This document shows, in pieces, positions 8,519 to 15,385 of a stretch of 18,825 nt of DNA. The position numbers and the translations under genes are program-made. Under the pieces are notes generated by a model, which saw only the letters and a program-made list of their open reading frames with translations, had not been told where the DNA came from and did not search any database. Location: NCBI GenBank assembly GCA_041685075.1, contig JAWLGN010000087.1, positions 1 through 18,825 of the forward strand. Reading direction: 5' to 3'. How positions within the stretch are numbered: position 1 is the first letter of the stretch; every line of letters starts with the position of its first letter. This stretch comes from JAMCRM01 sp041685075. Lineage in GTDB: Bacteria > Acidobacteriota > Terriglobia > Bryobacterales > Bryobacteraceae.

Positions 8519-9778
8519 CTAGTTCAACCGAATGCGGTCGTAATTATCCCATGCCGCCATGTCCGAGAGAATCACCTGGTCGCCGACGGCGAGCCCCTCG
8601 CGGATTTCGATGCTGTTCACAGAGCTGCGGCCGAGCTTTACCTGCACGCGGGCGGCGTGCTTGCCGTCGGGCTCGAGCTTGAAGAGCGTGATGGTGCTTT
8701 CCGGCTGCCCGATGACGGGCCGGCCGACGTAGACCACGTCGGGCAGGTGCTCGAGCCGGATGGTGCCGTCGACGCTCAAGTCGGGCCGCGCGCCCTGCGG
8801 CAACTCGCCTTCGAGCTTCACATCCACCGTGACGGTGCCGTTCAACACGGCGGGATCGATCCGCACCACGCGTCCCTCGACCACGCCGTTGCGCGTATCG
8901 ACCATGGCCGGCTGGCCGAGCGCCACGTCCTTGGCCTGGGTCTCCGCGATCTTCAACTCCGCTTTCAGCTTCCAGGGCTGCGCCACCTTGGCGAGGGCGG
9001 TCCCGGCGGTCACCTGCTGCCCCACCTCGACGGGCGTGGGGAGCGCTTGCAGAATGCCCTGGGTGCCGGCCCGCACCTTCAACTGCTCCACCTGGTGTTG
9101 CTTGAGCTGGTACTCGGCGCGAAGCTGGTCGATCTTCACCTTGGCGGCCGCCAGTTGAGCGGCCGCGGCTTCGGAGTGCATGGCGGTGCGCTTCTTCTCG
9201 ATATCGAAGCGAGTGCCCAGTTCCTTGGCATTCACGGTGGAGATCTGGGCTTCCAAATCGGGCACCAGTCCCTCCCTGGCGAGCTGGGTATCGCGATCGG
9301 CTTTCAGGCGCGCGGCATGGAACTCGGCGCTCACCTGAGCGGCGGAGGCGCGCTGATCGAGCGCCTGCTTGTCGAGCGTCACCCGCAGATTGGTGTAGTC
9401 GGCCTCGGCCGCCTTGAGGTCGTACTCGGCTTTGAGGGCGGCGGTCTCCAGTTCGGGGCTGGTGAGAACCAGGATGACGCTCTCCGGCGTCACGGCCGCG
9501 CCCGGGCGGATCAGGATGCGCTCCACCCGCCCGTCGGTGTTGGCGGGAATCAGGAGGGTCTCCTCGGGCACCAGGGTGCCCAGCCCGCGCACGTCGCGGT
9601 TCATGGGGCCGCGCTTTACCGTGTCGACCCAGACGGTGGACCGCTCCACGGTGGGGGCGGCGGGTTGCAGCCGTCCCAGCCCCAGGGTGATCGCCACCAG
9701 TGCGGCCACCCCGATCACTCCCAGGACGATGCGCCGGATGAGCCGTTGTCTCGCGGCCGATTTGCGTGGGATGTCCAT
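8519..9778 (-). CDS. Periplasmic adaptor (HlyD/MacA-type membrane-fusion protein) of ABC exporter
   Basis: This protein of about 419 residues has a basic N-terminus (RKSAARQRLIRR), a single membrane anchor (about 17-36), and a periplasmic region of the membrane-fusion-protein type. The first half of a lipoyl domain (about 70-105, with LIPANTDGRVERILIRPG) is followed by a long alpha-helical coiled-coil hairpin (about 110-235). The second lipoyl half (around VEVGQQVTAGT), a beta-barrel domain and a membrane-proximal domain ending near SDMAAWDNYDRIRLN complete it. It would bridge the permease to an outer-membrane channel, and no TolC-like gene is in the window. The ATG at 9778 is chosen because it directly precedes the basic anchor. 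An in-frame TTG at 9811 would add 11 residues, and neither has a well-placed Shine-Dalgarno site. Confidence 0.9.
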   Translation of the reverse strand: MDIPRKSAARQRLIRRIVLGVIGVAALVAITLGLGRLQPAAPTVERSTVWVDTVKRGPMNRDVRGLGTLVPEETLLIPANTDGRVERILIRPGAAVTPESVILVLTSPELETAALKAEYDLKAAEADYTNLRVTLDKQALDQRASAAQVSAEFHAARLKADRDTQLAREGLVPDLEAQISTVNAKELGTRFDIEKKRTAMHSEAAAAQLAAAKVKIDQLRAEYQLKQHQVEQLKVRAGTQGILQALPTPVEVGQQVTAGTALAKVAQPWKLKAELKIAETQAKDVALGQPAMVDTRNGVVEGRVVRIDPAVLNGTVTVDVKLEGELPQGARPDLSVDGTIRLEHLPDVVYVGRPVIGQPESTITLFKLEPDGKHAARVQVKLGRSSVNSIEIREGLAVGDQVILSDMAAWDNYDRIRLN

Positions 9779-9844
9779 AGCCGCTGTGCGGAAGGGCACC
9801 TCCCCTGCCAACCCGCGGCCGGACGTAAACCTCTCAATTTGATA

Positions 9845-9878
9845 GGACGTGCCGGGTGGCTACAGTTGCCGCATGTCC
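9845..9878. repeat. Inverted repeat upstream of exporter operon / downstream of gpsA
   Basis: GGACGTGC (9845-9852) can pair with GCATGTCC (9871-9878), eight pairs of which one is G-U, with an inner GGC/GCC pairing (9858-9860 with 9868-9870). It lies in the 168-base gap between the gpsA stop and the adaptor ATG. It may be a 3'-end structure of the gpsA message or an operator or leader structure for the exporter. No T-run follows on the minus strand, so an intrinsic terminator is unlikely. Apart from this I see no clear promoter or gene in 9779-9946. Confidence 0.3.
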
Positions 9879-9946
9879 GGAAGTGGGACGGCGCGTGCCG
9901 CCGCCGAACAGACGCCTGGTGCGGCCCCGGCTTCCCCGCGCCCCCA

Positions 9947-10948
9947 TCAGTACTCGCACTTCAGCGAGCGGTCCATGAGTTTGCGCAGGGCCTCCCGGGG
10001 GGATACGCCGAAGTGCATCATCTCGAACATCTGGGTGGCGATGGGGGTTTCCACGCCGAAGCGGCGCGCCAGGTCCACGGTGGCGGCGGTCGTTTTGACG
10101 CCCTCCGCCACCATTTTCATGGAGCGGATGATCTCCTCCAGACGGCGGCCGCGCGCCAGCTCCAAACCCACCGAGCGGTTGCGGCTGAGCTCGCCGGTGC
10201 AGGTCAGCACCAGGTCGCCCATGCCCGCCAGCCCTGCCAGGGTTTCGCGCCGCGCCCCCATGGCCGCGGCCAGGCGCATCATCTCGGCCAACCCGCGGGT
10301 AATCAGGGCGGCCATGGCGTTGCTCCCCAGCCCCAGCCCGTGGCACACCCCGGCCCCTATGGCCACTACGTTCTTGACCGCGCCACCAATTTCTACGCCT
10401 GTAGGATCAGGACTGCTGTACAGCCGGAAGGTGGGGCCGGAGAAGGCGTTCTGTACGCTTTCGGCGAGCCGCAGGTCGCTGGAAGCCACCACCAGGGCGG
10501 TCGGACCGCCGGCCGCCACCTCGCGTGCGAAGGTGGGTCCCGAGATCACCGCCACCTGAGGGTCGAATCGCCGGGAGATCACCTGCCCGATCACCTCCGA
10601 CATACGTAGTAATGTGCCGTTCTCCAGGCCCTTGGTGGCGCTGACGAAGACCATGGAGGGCTCCAGCAGCGGCAGCATCTGCTCATAGAGCGCCCGCACC
10701 AGGTGCGAAGGCATGACGCTCAGGACTACTCCGGCGCCGTCCAGGGCAACCGCCAGGTCGTTCACCGGCTCGACGTTGGGCGGGAGTTCGAAGCCCGGCA
10801 GGTAGACATCGTTCACCCTGCCGGATGCCATGCGGGCGGCCAAATCGTCCTCGTATACCCACAGGCGCACGCGGGCATAGCGCTTCGCCAGGACCATCGC
10901 CAGCGCGGTGCCCCAGCTTCCGCCCCCAATAACGGCGAGGCGGCTCAC
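9947..10948 (-). CDS. gpsA: NAD(P)-dependent glycerol-3-phosphate dehydrogenase
   Basis: This 333-residue cytoplasmic enzyme reduces dihydroxyacetone phosphate to sn-glycerol-3-phosphate, the backbone of phospholipids. The Rossmann motif VIGGGSWGTA lies at residues 6-15. Conserved lysines are K106 (SATKGLE) and the likely catalytic K192 (GGAVKNVVAIGAG), and the substrate-binding SRNR is at 255-258 after GMGDLVLTC. Length is normal for the family. The frame is open far upstream, but the GTG at 10948 gives MSRLAVIGGG and overlaps the plsY stop as GTGA, a classic translational-coupling arrangement, with GGAG in the plsY 3' end. It supplies the substrate for PlsY, its operon neighbour. Confidence 0.96.
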   Translation of the reverse strand: MSRLAVIGGGSWGTALAMVLAKRYARVRLWVYEDDLAARMASGRVNDVYLPGFELPPNVEPVNDLAVALDGAGVVLSVMPSHLVRALYEQMLPLLEPSMVFVSATKGLENGTLLRMSEVIGQVISRRFDPQVAVISGPTFAREVAAGGPTALVVASSDLRLAESVQNAFSGPTFRLYSSPDPTGVEIGGAVKNVVAIGAGVCHGLGLGSNAMAALITRGLAEMMRLAAAMGARRETLAGLAGMGDLVLTCTGELSRNRSVGLELARGRRLEEIIRSMKMVAEGVKTTAATVDLARRFGVETPIATQMFEMMHFGVSPREALRKLMDRSLKCEY

Positions 10949-11550
10949 CGCTTCCGGCTCCCCAGGGAGAACGTGTGCTCGTTGCCGGAGCGCAGCCGCT
11001 GAATGTTCTCGCGGTGGCGATAGACGATGAAAACCGCCCCCGCCAGTGCGGCCAGCATCACGGGCAGCGGCGGGTGCTCGATCAGCCAGACCGCCAGCGG
11101 GAAGGTGACCGCAGCGGTGACCGACCCCAGAGAGATGAAGCGGGTCCAGGCAACCGTGCCGGCGAAGACCACCAGCACCGCTAGCAGGGGAAGGGGAGTC
11201 AGGTAGAGAAATACTCCTACAAACGTAGCTACTGCTTTGCCGCCGCGAAAGCCGAGGAACACAGGGTAGATGTGGCCCAGCATGGCTGTCACCGCGGCGG
11301 CGCTCATCCAGGCGATGTTGCCATCCGTCAGGCGGCTCGCCAGCCACACCGCGGCCGTGCCTTTCAAAATATCTAATACAAGTGTAGTAATGCCCCACGC
11401 GCGACCAGTGGTGCGGAGAACGTTGGTGGCCCCTATGTTCCCGCTGCCCGAGGCACGCACGTCGCGCCCGGTTTTCCACTTCACCAGCAGGTACCCGAAG
11501 GGGATGGCGCCCAAGAGGTAGGCTGCCGGCAGCACCAGAACTGTAGACAT
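10945..11550 (-). CDS. plsY: Glycerol-3-phosphate acyltransferase PlsY
   Basis: This 201-residue integral membrane enzyme transfers acyl groups from acyl-phosphate to sn-glycerol-3-phosphate, the first step of phosphatidate synthesis. Motif 1, SGSGNIGATNVLR (34-46), the DILKG segment (60-64), and the glycine-rich motif FRGGKAVATF in the GHIYPVFLGFRGGK region are all present. Several membrane helices and a basic C-terminus (LGSRKR) fit the family. Its stop overlaps the gpsA start by four bases (GTGA), and its ATG lies 24 bases after the thpR stop. The order thpR-plsY-gpsA indicates one transcript. Confidence 0.96.
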   Translation of the reverse strand: MSTVLVLPAAYLLGAIPFGYLLVKWKTGRDVRASGSGNIGATNVLRTTGRAWGITTLVLDILKGTAAVWLASRLTDGNIAWMSAAAVTAMLGHIYPVFLGFRGGKAVATFVGVFLYLTPLPLLAVLVVFAGTVAWTRFISLGSVTAAVTFPLAVWLIEHPPLPVMLAALAGAVFIVYRHRENIQRLRSGNEHTFSLGSRKR

Positions 11551-11574
11551 GGCTAAGGCCCGCCGCGGGCCGCT

Positions 11575-12129
11575 TCAGCGGCCGGCGATCGGGAACTCCG
11601 AAAGCTTAGTGTACACGGAACCGGAGGGGGAGAGGCGGCTGTGGTAGAGCCAGAAGCGGTCCGCTGTGAACTCGCCGAACTCGGTGGAGGGCAGCCTGGC
11701 GATGGCTGCGTGCAGGGCGTCGAGCGGCACCGGGGTGCGGATGCGCGCCAGGGTGAGGTGGGGCGAGTAGGGCCGGCTCTCCGGGGGGATGCCCAGGCGG
11801 GCCAACGCGCGGTCGGTTTCGGCGGCCAGGGCGGCCAACTCCGGCGGACCTTCGATGCCCGCCCAGAAAACCCGCGGCGAGCGCGGGTTGGGAAAAAAGC
11901 CCAGGCCGCGCACGGCGATGCGCAGCGGCTGCCGCGGCGCCAGCGAGGCGAGCGCTTCCCGCAGTTCCTCCAGCCGCTCTTCGGGCCACTCCCCGATAAA
12001 CTTGGTAGTGAGGTGCAGGTTGGCCGGCGGGCTCCAGTTGATGCGCGCCGTGGGGCGCAGCACCGACTGCAGGCGCTCGAGCCCCCCAACCACCTCCTCG
12101 AGCAGGTCGAATCCTGTGAAGAGTCGCAT
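11575..12129 (-). CDS. thpR: RNA 2',3'-cyclic phosphodiesterase / 2'-5' RNA ligase (ThpR, LigT family)
   Basis: This 184-residue protein belongs to the 2H phosphoesterase superfamily, which opens 2',3'-cyclic phosphates on RNA to 2'-phosphates. The two hallmark HxT motifs are H39-L-T-T-K-F and H124-L-T-L-A-R, spaced as usual. N-terminal RLFTGFDL, the phrase NWSPPANLHLT and the GLGFFPNPRSPRVFWAG segment are typical. It is the first gene of the thpR-plsY-gpsA set. Its ATG (12129-12127, minus) lies 19 bases from the start of the divergent DNA glycosylase gene, so promoters of the two genes must overlap each other's 5' ends. Confidence 0.94.
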   Translation of the reverse strand: MRLFTGFDLLEEVVGGLERLQSVLRPTARINWSPPANLHLTTKFIGEWPEERLEELREALASLAPRQPLRIAVRGLGFFPNPRSPRVFWAGIEGPPELAALAAETDRALARLGIPPESRPYSPHLTLARIRTPVPLDALHAAIARLPSTEFGEFTADRFWLYHSRLSPSGSVYTKLSEFPIAGR

Positions 12130-12148
12130 GGAGAGATCCTATTGTCCA

Positions 12149-12760
12149 ATGGAAACTCGCAGCCTGGCAATCGCGGGCCGCACGCTGCCGCGCGCCTTCT
12201 ACGCCCGGCCTACCGTGAAGGTGGCGCGCGACCTGTTGGGTAAGGTGCTGGTGCACGGTCCCACGGCCGGCCGTATCGTGGAGACGGAGGCTTACCTGGG
12301 GTTGAAGGACCTGGCGGCGCATGCCTCCCGCGGCGTCACGCCTCGTACCCGGGTGATCTTCGGGCCGCCCGGCCACGCCTACGTGTACTTCATCTACGGG
12401 CGCTACGAGTGTCTGAACCTGGTGGCGGAGCCGGAGGGCGTGCCGGGCTGCGTGCTCATCCGTGCGCTCGAGCCGCTCGCCGGTATCGAGATCATGCGAC
12501 GCCGCCGGCCCAAGGCGCGTTCTGTCGAGGATCTGGCTTCCGGTCCGGGGAAACTGACCCTGGCCATGGGGCTGACGCGCGCGCACAACGGCCGCGACGT
12601 CACCCACGGCGACTTCACCGTGCGGGAACTCGACGGCGAGGCCCCCGTGCAGTTCGAAACCACGCCGCGCATCGGCATCCGCCACTGCGCCGATTGGCCG
12701 CTGCGCTTCGTGGTGAAGGGCAGCCGTTTCGCCAGCCGCCGGATCAGCGCAGCTTCTTGA
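12149..12760 (+). CDS. AAG/MPG-type 3-methyladenine DNA glycosylase
   Basis: This 203-residue base-excision-repair enzyme is of the alkyladenine-glycosylase fold. It removes alkylated or deaminated purines by nucleotide flipping. Conserved positions relative to human AAG are visible: GRIVETEAY at 41-49 holds E47 (catalytic glutamate, human E125) and Y49 (human Y127), and H58 in AAHAS corresponds to H136. RALEP around residue 105 fits the pocket arginine. LPRAFYARPTVKVARDLLG at 13-31 is the usual family opening. The ATG at 12149 is preferred. An in-frame ATG at 12128 would add seven residues and would overlap the thpR start codon in the palindrome CATG. The last 17 bases overlap the convergent downstream gene. 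Confidence 0.95.
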   Translation: METRSLAIAGRTLPRAFYARPTVKVARDLLGKVLVHGPTAGRIVETEAYLGLKDLAAHASRGVTPRTRVIFGPPGHAYVYFIYGRYECLNLVAEPEGVPGCVLIRALEPLAGIEIMRRRRPKARSVEDLASGPGKLTLAMGLTRAHNGRDVTHGDFTVRELDGEAPVQFETTPRIGIRHCADWPLRFVVKGSRFASRRISAAS

Positions 12761-13223
12761 TCGGCTCCATGGACTCCACCTGGAGCACCTCGCCGTACAG
12801 CGTGCCCTTTATCCTGGCCAGGGGCGGGCCGGCGCGCGCAGTCCACTTGGGCCGGCGGGCCAGTTCCGCGGCCACCAGGGCGTTGGACCGGCTGTCGAGG
12901 CGCACGGCGCGGCCGCTATAAAAAACCAGGACGAATTCGGTGCTGCGGGCGGTGGCCGGGCAGGCCTCCCAATCCTGGAGGGTCAGATGCGGCACATTGG
13001 GACCGAAGGGCGGCGGCGCTGCCTCCGGCTCCGCGCTGCGATCGGCGCTCGAAGAACCGCACACGAAATCGACCAGCATACCGCGCCAATTGCGGCTGAA
13101 CACGCCCTTTTCCGGGCGCGTGGCGGCGGGTTGGGACGCCTCCTGCTGTGCCATCGCCGCCCGCGCCGGCCAGGGAAAAATAAAAAGTAGGATTAGCGCC
13201 ATAGAACAGGCTAGCGGGTTCAT
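12744..13223 (-). CDS. Small secreted protein of unknown function
   Basis: I do not recognise this 159-residue protein. The N-terminus from the ATG at 13223 is a clear signal peptide: a short leader, a hydrophobic core (SMALILLFIFPW) and a cleavage-like PARAAMA near residue 24. The mature part begins with a Gln/Ala/Pro-rich stretch, then has FSRNWRGMLVDFVCGSS and a second cysteine in QDWEACPATARS, which could form a disulfide. It ends with a predicted strand-rich region (FVLVFYSGRAVRLDS, IKGTLYGEVLQVESME). The frame is open to an ATG at 13271, which would put 16 charged residues before the signal peptide and is less likely. Neither start has a clear ribosome site. G/C-ending codons dominate, and it overlaps the DNA glycosylase 3' end tail to tail by 17 bases. 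Confidence 0.7.
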   Translation of the reverse strand: MNPLACSMALILLFIFPWPARAAMAQQEASQPAATRPEKGVFSRNWRGMLVDFVCGSSSADRSAEPEAAPPPFGPNVPHLTLQDWEACPATARSTEFVLVFYSGRAVRLDSRSNALVAAELARRPKWTARAGPPLARIKGTLYGEVLQVESMEPIKKLR

Positions 13224-13293
13224 ACAGACAGCCGAAATGCAATTGCGCGGCCAGCGGCGGCTGTCGCGCATTCGAGGATTGGGTGTACCGCGC

Positions 13294-13299
13294 TATGAT
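13294..13299 (+). promoter_or_regulatory. Possible -10 element for the UPF0104 gene
   Basis: TATGAT at 13294-13299 is a near-consensus -10 box in the 142-base divergent gap before the membrane-protein gene at 13366. No good -35 lies 16-18 bases upstream (TTCGAG at 13271-13276 is the best). The 5' leader would be about 60 bases. The rest of the gap shows nothing else I can name. Confidence 0.25.
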
Positions 13300-13365
13300 A
13301 GACAAAGAGGGTCGGTGCGTCGGCTCAGGGGCAAGGCGCACTGGCGCCCGGGTATCACCCGTTCC

Positions 13366-14397
13366 ATGGATTCCGTCATCACGCTCAACGAAAAGCGCCG
13401 GAAATTGCCGTCATGGCTCCCGCAGGTGTTGGCATACACGGCATCGGCGGCCTGCCTCGCGTGGGTGCTTCACGAATACGATCTCCGCGAGATCTTCCGC
13501 GCTATCGGGATGCTGGAGTGGAAATGGGTCACGCTGGCGGTGATCTCGGATTTGGTGGTTTACATCGTGCACGGGTGGCGATGGAAAACGCTCCTCAGCC
13601 CCGTAACCCGGCTGCCGTTCTGGCGCACCGTTCAGGCGGTATATATCGGACTTTTTGCCAACGAGGTGCTGCCGTTGCGCACTGGCGAACTAATTCGCTG
13701 CTACCTGTTGGCGCACTGGAACAAGCTGCGGTTAACGGTATCGTTCGCTTCGGCGGCGGTGGAGCGGATGATCGATGGCTTCTGGATGGTGCTGGCGTTC
13801 GTCGTCACCGCGGCTTTCCTCAACCTCCCGGGCTACATCGTGGATTTTGTACAGTTCCTGACGGCGCTCCTGCTGGTTGGGGCGGTGCTGTTCGCTTACG
13901 TGATCGTTCGCAAGCAGCACGCGCAGGCCATGGTGCGGGAGACCCGCTGGTCCAGCACGCTGCGCCACCTGGTGGAGGGGCTGCACATGATGGGGCGCTG
14001 GCGGCCGTTCAGCCGCACGGTGGCGTTGAGCCTGCTCTACCTGGTGTTGCAGGTGGTGACGGTCTACGGGCTGATGCGCGCCTACGGGTTGGATCTGTCG
14101 GTATGGGCGGCTTCGGCGGTGCTGGTGGTGATCCGGTTCGGGACCGTGATTCCCAGCGCGCCGGGCAATCTGGGGCTGTTCCAGGCCTCCGTTGTGCTGG
14201 CGCTGGGGCTCTTCGAGGTGGACCCGATTGACGCCAAGACCTTCTCCTTCGTCTTCTTCTTCGCTTTGACCCTGCCGCTGCTGGTAGGCGGCGCGGTGGC
14301 GGTGGCGCTGGCGGGCCTCAACCTGAAGGAAATCCGCCGCCGTGCGCGCGCGGGCTTGTTACAAACCGAATCCGCCGGTGACGCGAGCGCGATGTAA
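13366..14397 (+). CDS. UPF0104 / LPG-synthase-TM family integral membrane protein (flippase-like)
   Basis: This 343-residue inner-membrane protein has about eight helices and matches the lysylphosphatidylglycerol-synthase transmembrane family (AglD/MprF N-terminal-like). Typical elements are GWRWKTLLSP near residue 70, FANEVLPLRTGELIRCYLL around 98-116 (the conserved N-E-x-L-P-x-R-x-G-E block), ASAAVERMIDG at 128-138, and IPSAPGNLGLFQASVV near 262-277. There is no soluble aminoacyltransferase domain, so it is not a full MprF. Members are proposed to move or help process lipid-linked substrates, but the biochemistry of stand-alone forms is unsettled. The frame is open far upstream, but MDSVITLNEKRRKLPSWLPQ at the ATG 13366 gives the expected short cytoplasmic lead. 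The deacetylase gene follows after 136 bases with its own promoter-like signal. Confidence 0.88.
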   Translation: MDSVITLNEKRRKLPSWLPQVLAYTASAACLAWVLHEYDLREIFRAIGMLEWKWVTLAVISDLVVYIVHGWRWKTLLSPVTRLPFWRTVQAVYIGLFANEVLPLRTGELIRCYLLAHWNKLRLTVSFASAAVERMIDGFWMVLAFVVTAAFLNLPGYIVDFVQFLTALLLVGAVLFAYVIVRKQHAQAMVRETRWSSTLRHLVEGLHMMGRWRPFSRTVALSLLYLVLQVVTVYGLMRAYGLDLSVWAASAVLVVIRFGTVIPSAPGNLGLFQASVVLALGLFEVDPIDAKTFSFVFFFALTLPLLVGGAVAVALAGLNLKEIRRRARAGLLQTESAGDASAM

Positions 14398-14423
14398 ACT
14401 GCCGCTGCGTGGTGCGGGTGTTT

Positions 14424-14450
14424 TATAATTCTTATGAATCCTTTAGGAGG
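14424..14450 (+). promoter_or_regulatory. Consensus -10 box plus strong Shine-Dalgarno before leader ORF
   Basis: A perfect TATAAT lies at 14424-14429 and a perfect AGGAGG at 14445-14450. Transcription beginning six to eight bases after the -10 would give a short leader of about 24 bases before the ATG at 14460. No -35 match is visible at the expected distance, so an activator or another sigma factor may be needed. Just upstream, CCGC (14402-14405) and GCGG (14414-14417) followed by a T-rich stretch could also form a weak end signal for the preceding gene. Confidence 0.45.
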
Positions 14451-14459
14451 CGCTTGTTG

Positions 14460-14537
14460 ATGACACACCGGGACTGCCGATTTCCCCGGGGACGACTGTC
14501 TGGTGAACGGGGAGTAGCCGGGAGGCGGTATCGGTGA
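14460..14537 (+). CDS. 25-codon leader ORF coupled to the PIG-L deacetylase
   Basis: This ORF starts with ATG at 14460 (an in-frame TTG at 14457 is also possible), nine bases after AGGAGG. It ends with TGA at 14535-14537, overlapping the deacetylase GTG start (14534) as GTGA. The predicted peptide begins MTHRDCRFPRG and ends RRYR. It has 25 residues, nine of them arginine, one cysteine and no hydrophobic segment. It resembles no family I know. The strong ribosome site, matching promoter position and exact stop/start overlap suggest it is translated to control its downstream gene. The deacetylase also has its own GGGAGG (14520-14525), so coupling need not be obligatory. Confidence 0.45.
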   Translation: MTHRDCRFPRGRLSGERGVAGRRYR

Positions 14538-15358
14538 GCGACTCCGAAGTGATCCGGGTGATCGCCTTCGGCGCGCACCCGGACGATTGCGATATCCGGT
14601 TTGCGGGCACGGCGGCCAAGTTCGTGGCCCTGGGCCATGCGGTGAAATTCGTTTCCGTAACCAATGGCAACGCCGGCCATCACGTCCAAAACGGCGAGGC
14701 GCTGGCTTGCCGCCGAAAGGCCGAAGCCGCCGAGGCGGGGCGGCGCCTGGGCGTGGTCTACCAGGTGCTCGATTACAACGATGGGTCGCTCGTGGCTTCT
14801 CTCGAAGCGCGGGAGCAGGTCATCCGCCTGATTCGCGAATGGAAGGCGGACATCGTTCTCGGGCCGCGTCTCAACGACTATCATCCCGACCACCGCTATA
14901 CCGGCGTGCTGGTGCAGGACGCCGGCTATATGGTGATGGTGCCGAACGTCTGCCCGGACGTGCCGCCGCTGCGCAAGAACCCGGTTTTTCTTTATTACGA
15001 GGACGAGTTCCGCAAGCCCACGCCGTTTCGTCCGGACATCGCGGTGGATATCGACGACGTCTGGGAAAAGAAGGTGGACGCCATGGATGCCCACGTTTCC
15101 CAGGTCTATGAATGGCTGCCCTGGGTGGACGGTATCGAGCCTCCGGTCCCCGAGGACCCGGCCGAGCGGCGGCAGTGGCTGGCCGACTGGCTGCGGCGGG
15201 TGCTGGGCTTTAATCCGGCGACCCGGCAGGTGCTGGCCAAGTGGTACGGCGCCGAGCGCGCGCAGGCGGTGCGGGATGCCGAGGCGTTCGAGCTCTGCGA
15301 ATACGGCTCCTGGCCCACCGACGCGGAACTGCGGCGGCTGTTCCCCATGATCGGCTAG
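14534..15358 (+). CDS. PIG-L/LmbE-family N-acetylglucosamine-type deacetylase
   Basis: This 274-residue predicted zinc hydrolase has the family signature AHPDD at residues 14-18 (H15, D17 and D18) and the third ligand region YHPDH at 116-120. Family members remove acetyl groups from N-acetylglucosamine on small molecules or lipid-linked sugars (MshB, BshB, PIG-L). The sequence GTAAKFVALGH and SVTNGNAGH follow in the normal order. No bacillithiol or mycothiol partner genes are in the window, so the substrate is open. The GTG start at 14534 has GGGAGG eight bases upstream and overlaps the stop of the 25-codon leader ORF. It converges on the HDOD gene with 27 bases between. Confidence 0.93.
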   Translation: MSDSEVIRVIAFGAHPDDCDIRFAGTAAKFVALGHAVKFVSVTNGNAGHHVQNGEALACRRKAEAAEAGRRLGVVYQVLDYNDGSLVASLEAREQVIRLIREWKADIVLGPRLNDYHPDHRYTGVLVQDAGYMVMVPNVCPDVPPLRKNPVFLYYEDEFRKPTPFRPDIAVDIDDVWEKKVDAMDAHVSQVYEWLPWVDGIEPPVPEDPAERRQWLADWLRRVLGFNPATRQVLAKWYGAERAQAVRDAEAFELCEYGSWPTDAELRRLFPMIG

Positions 15359-15385
15359 GCCCCCGGCCGGCGCGGCGGAGTATCG

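Noticed and set aside
8657..10609. 650-codon open frame on the plus strand opposite the adaptor and gpsA genes
   Set aside because: It spans two well-identified minus-strand genes and the gap between them, is rich in His/Gly/Arg/Gln without any domain, and is a by-product of high GC at third codon positions.
10949..11479. N-terminal extension of gpsA in its open upstream frame
   Set aside because: The extension lies entirely over plsY in another frame, and the GTG at 10948 gives the normal family start.
14483..14492. Perfect palindrome TCCCCGGGGA inside the leader ORF
   Set aside because: Ten bases with no loop; such GC palindromes are expected by chance in DNA of this composition.
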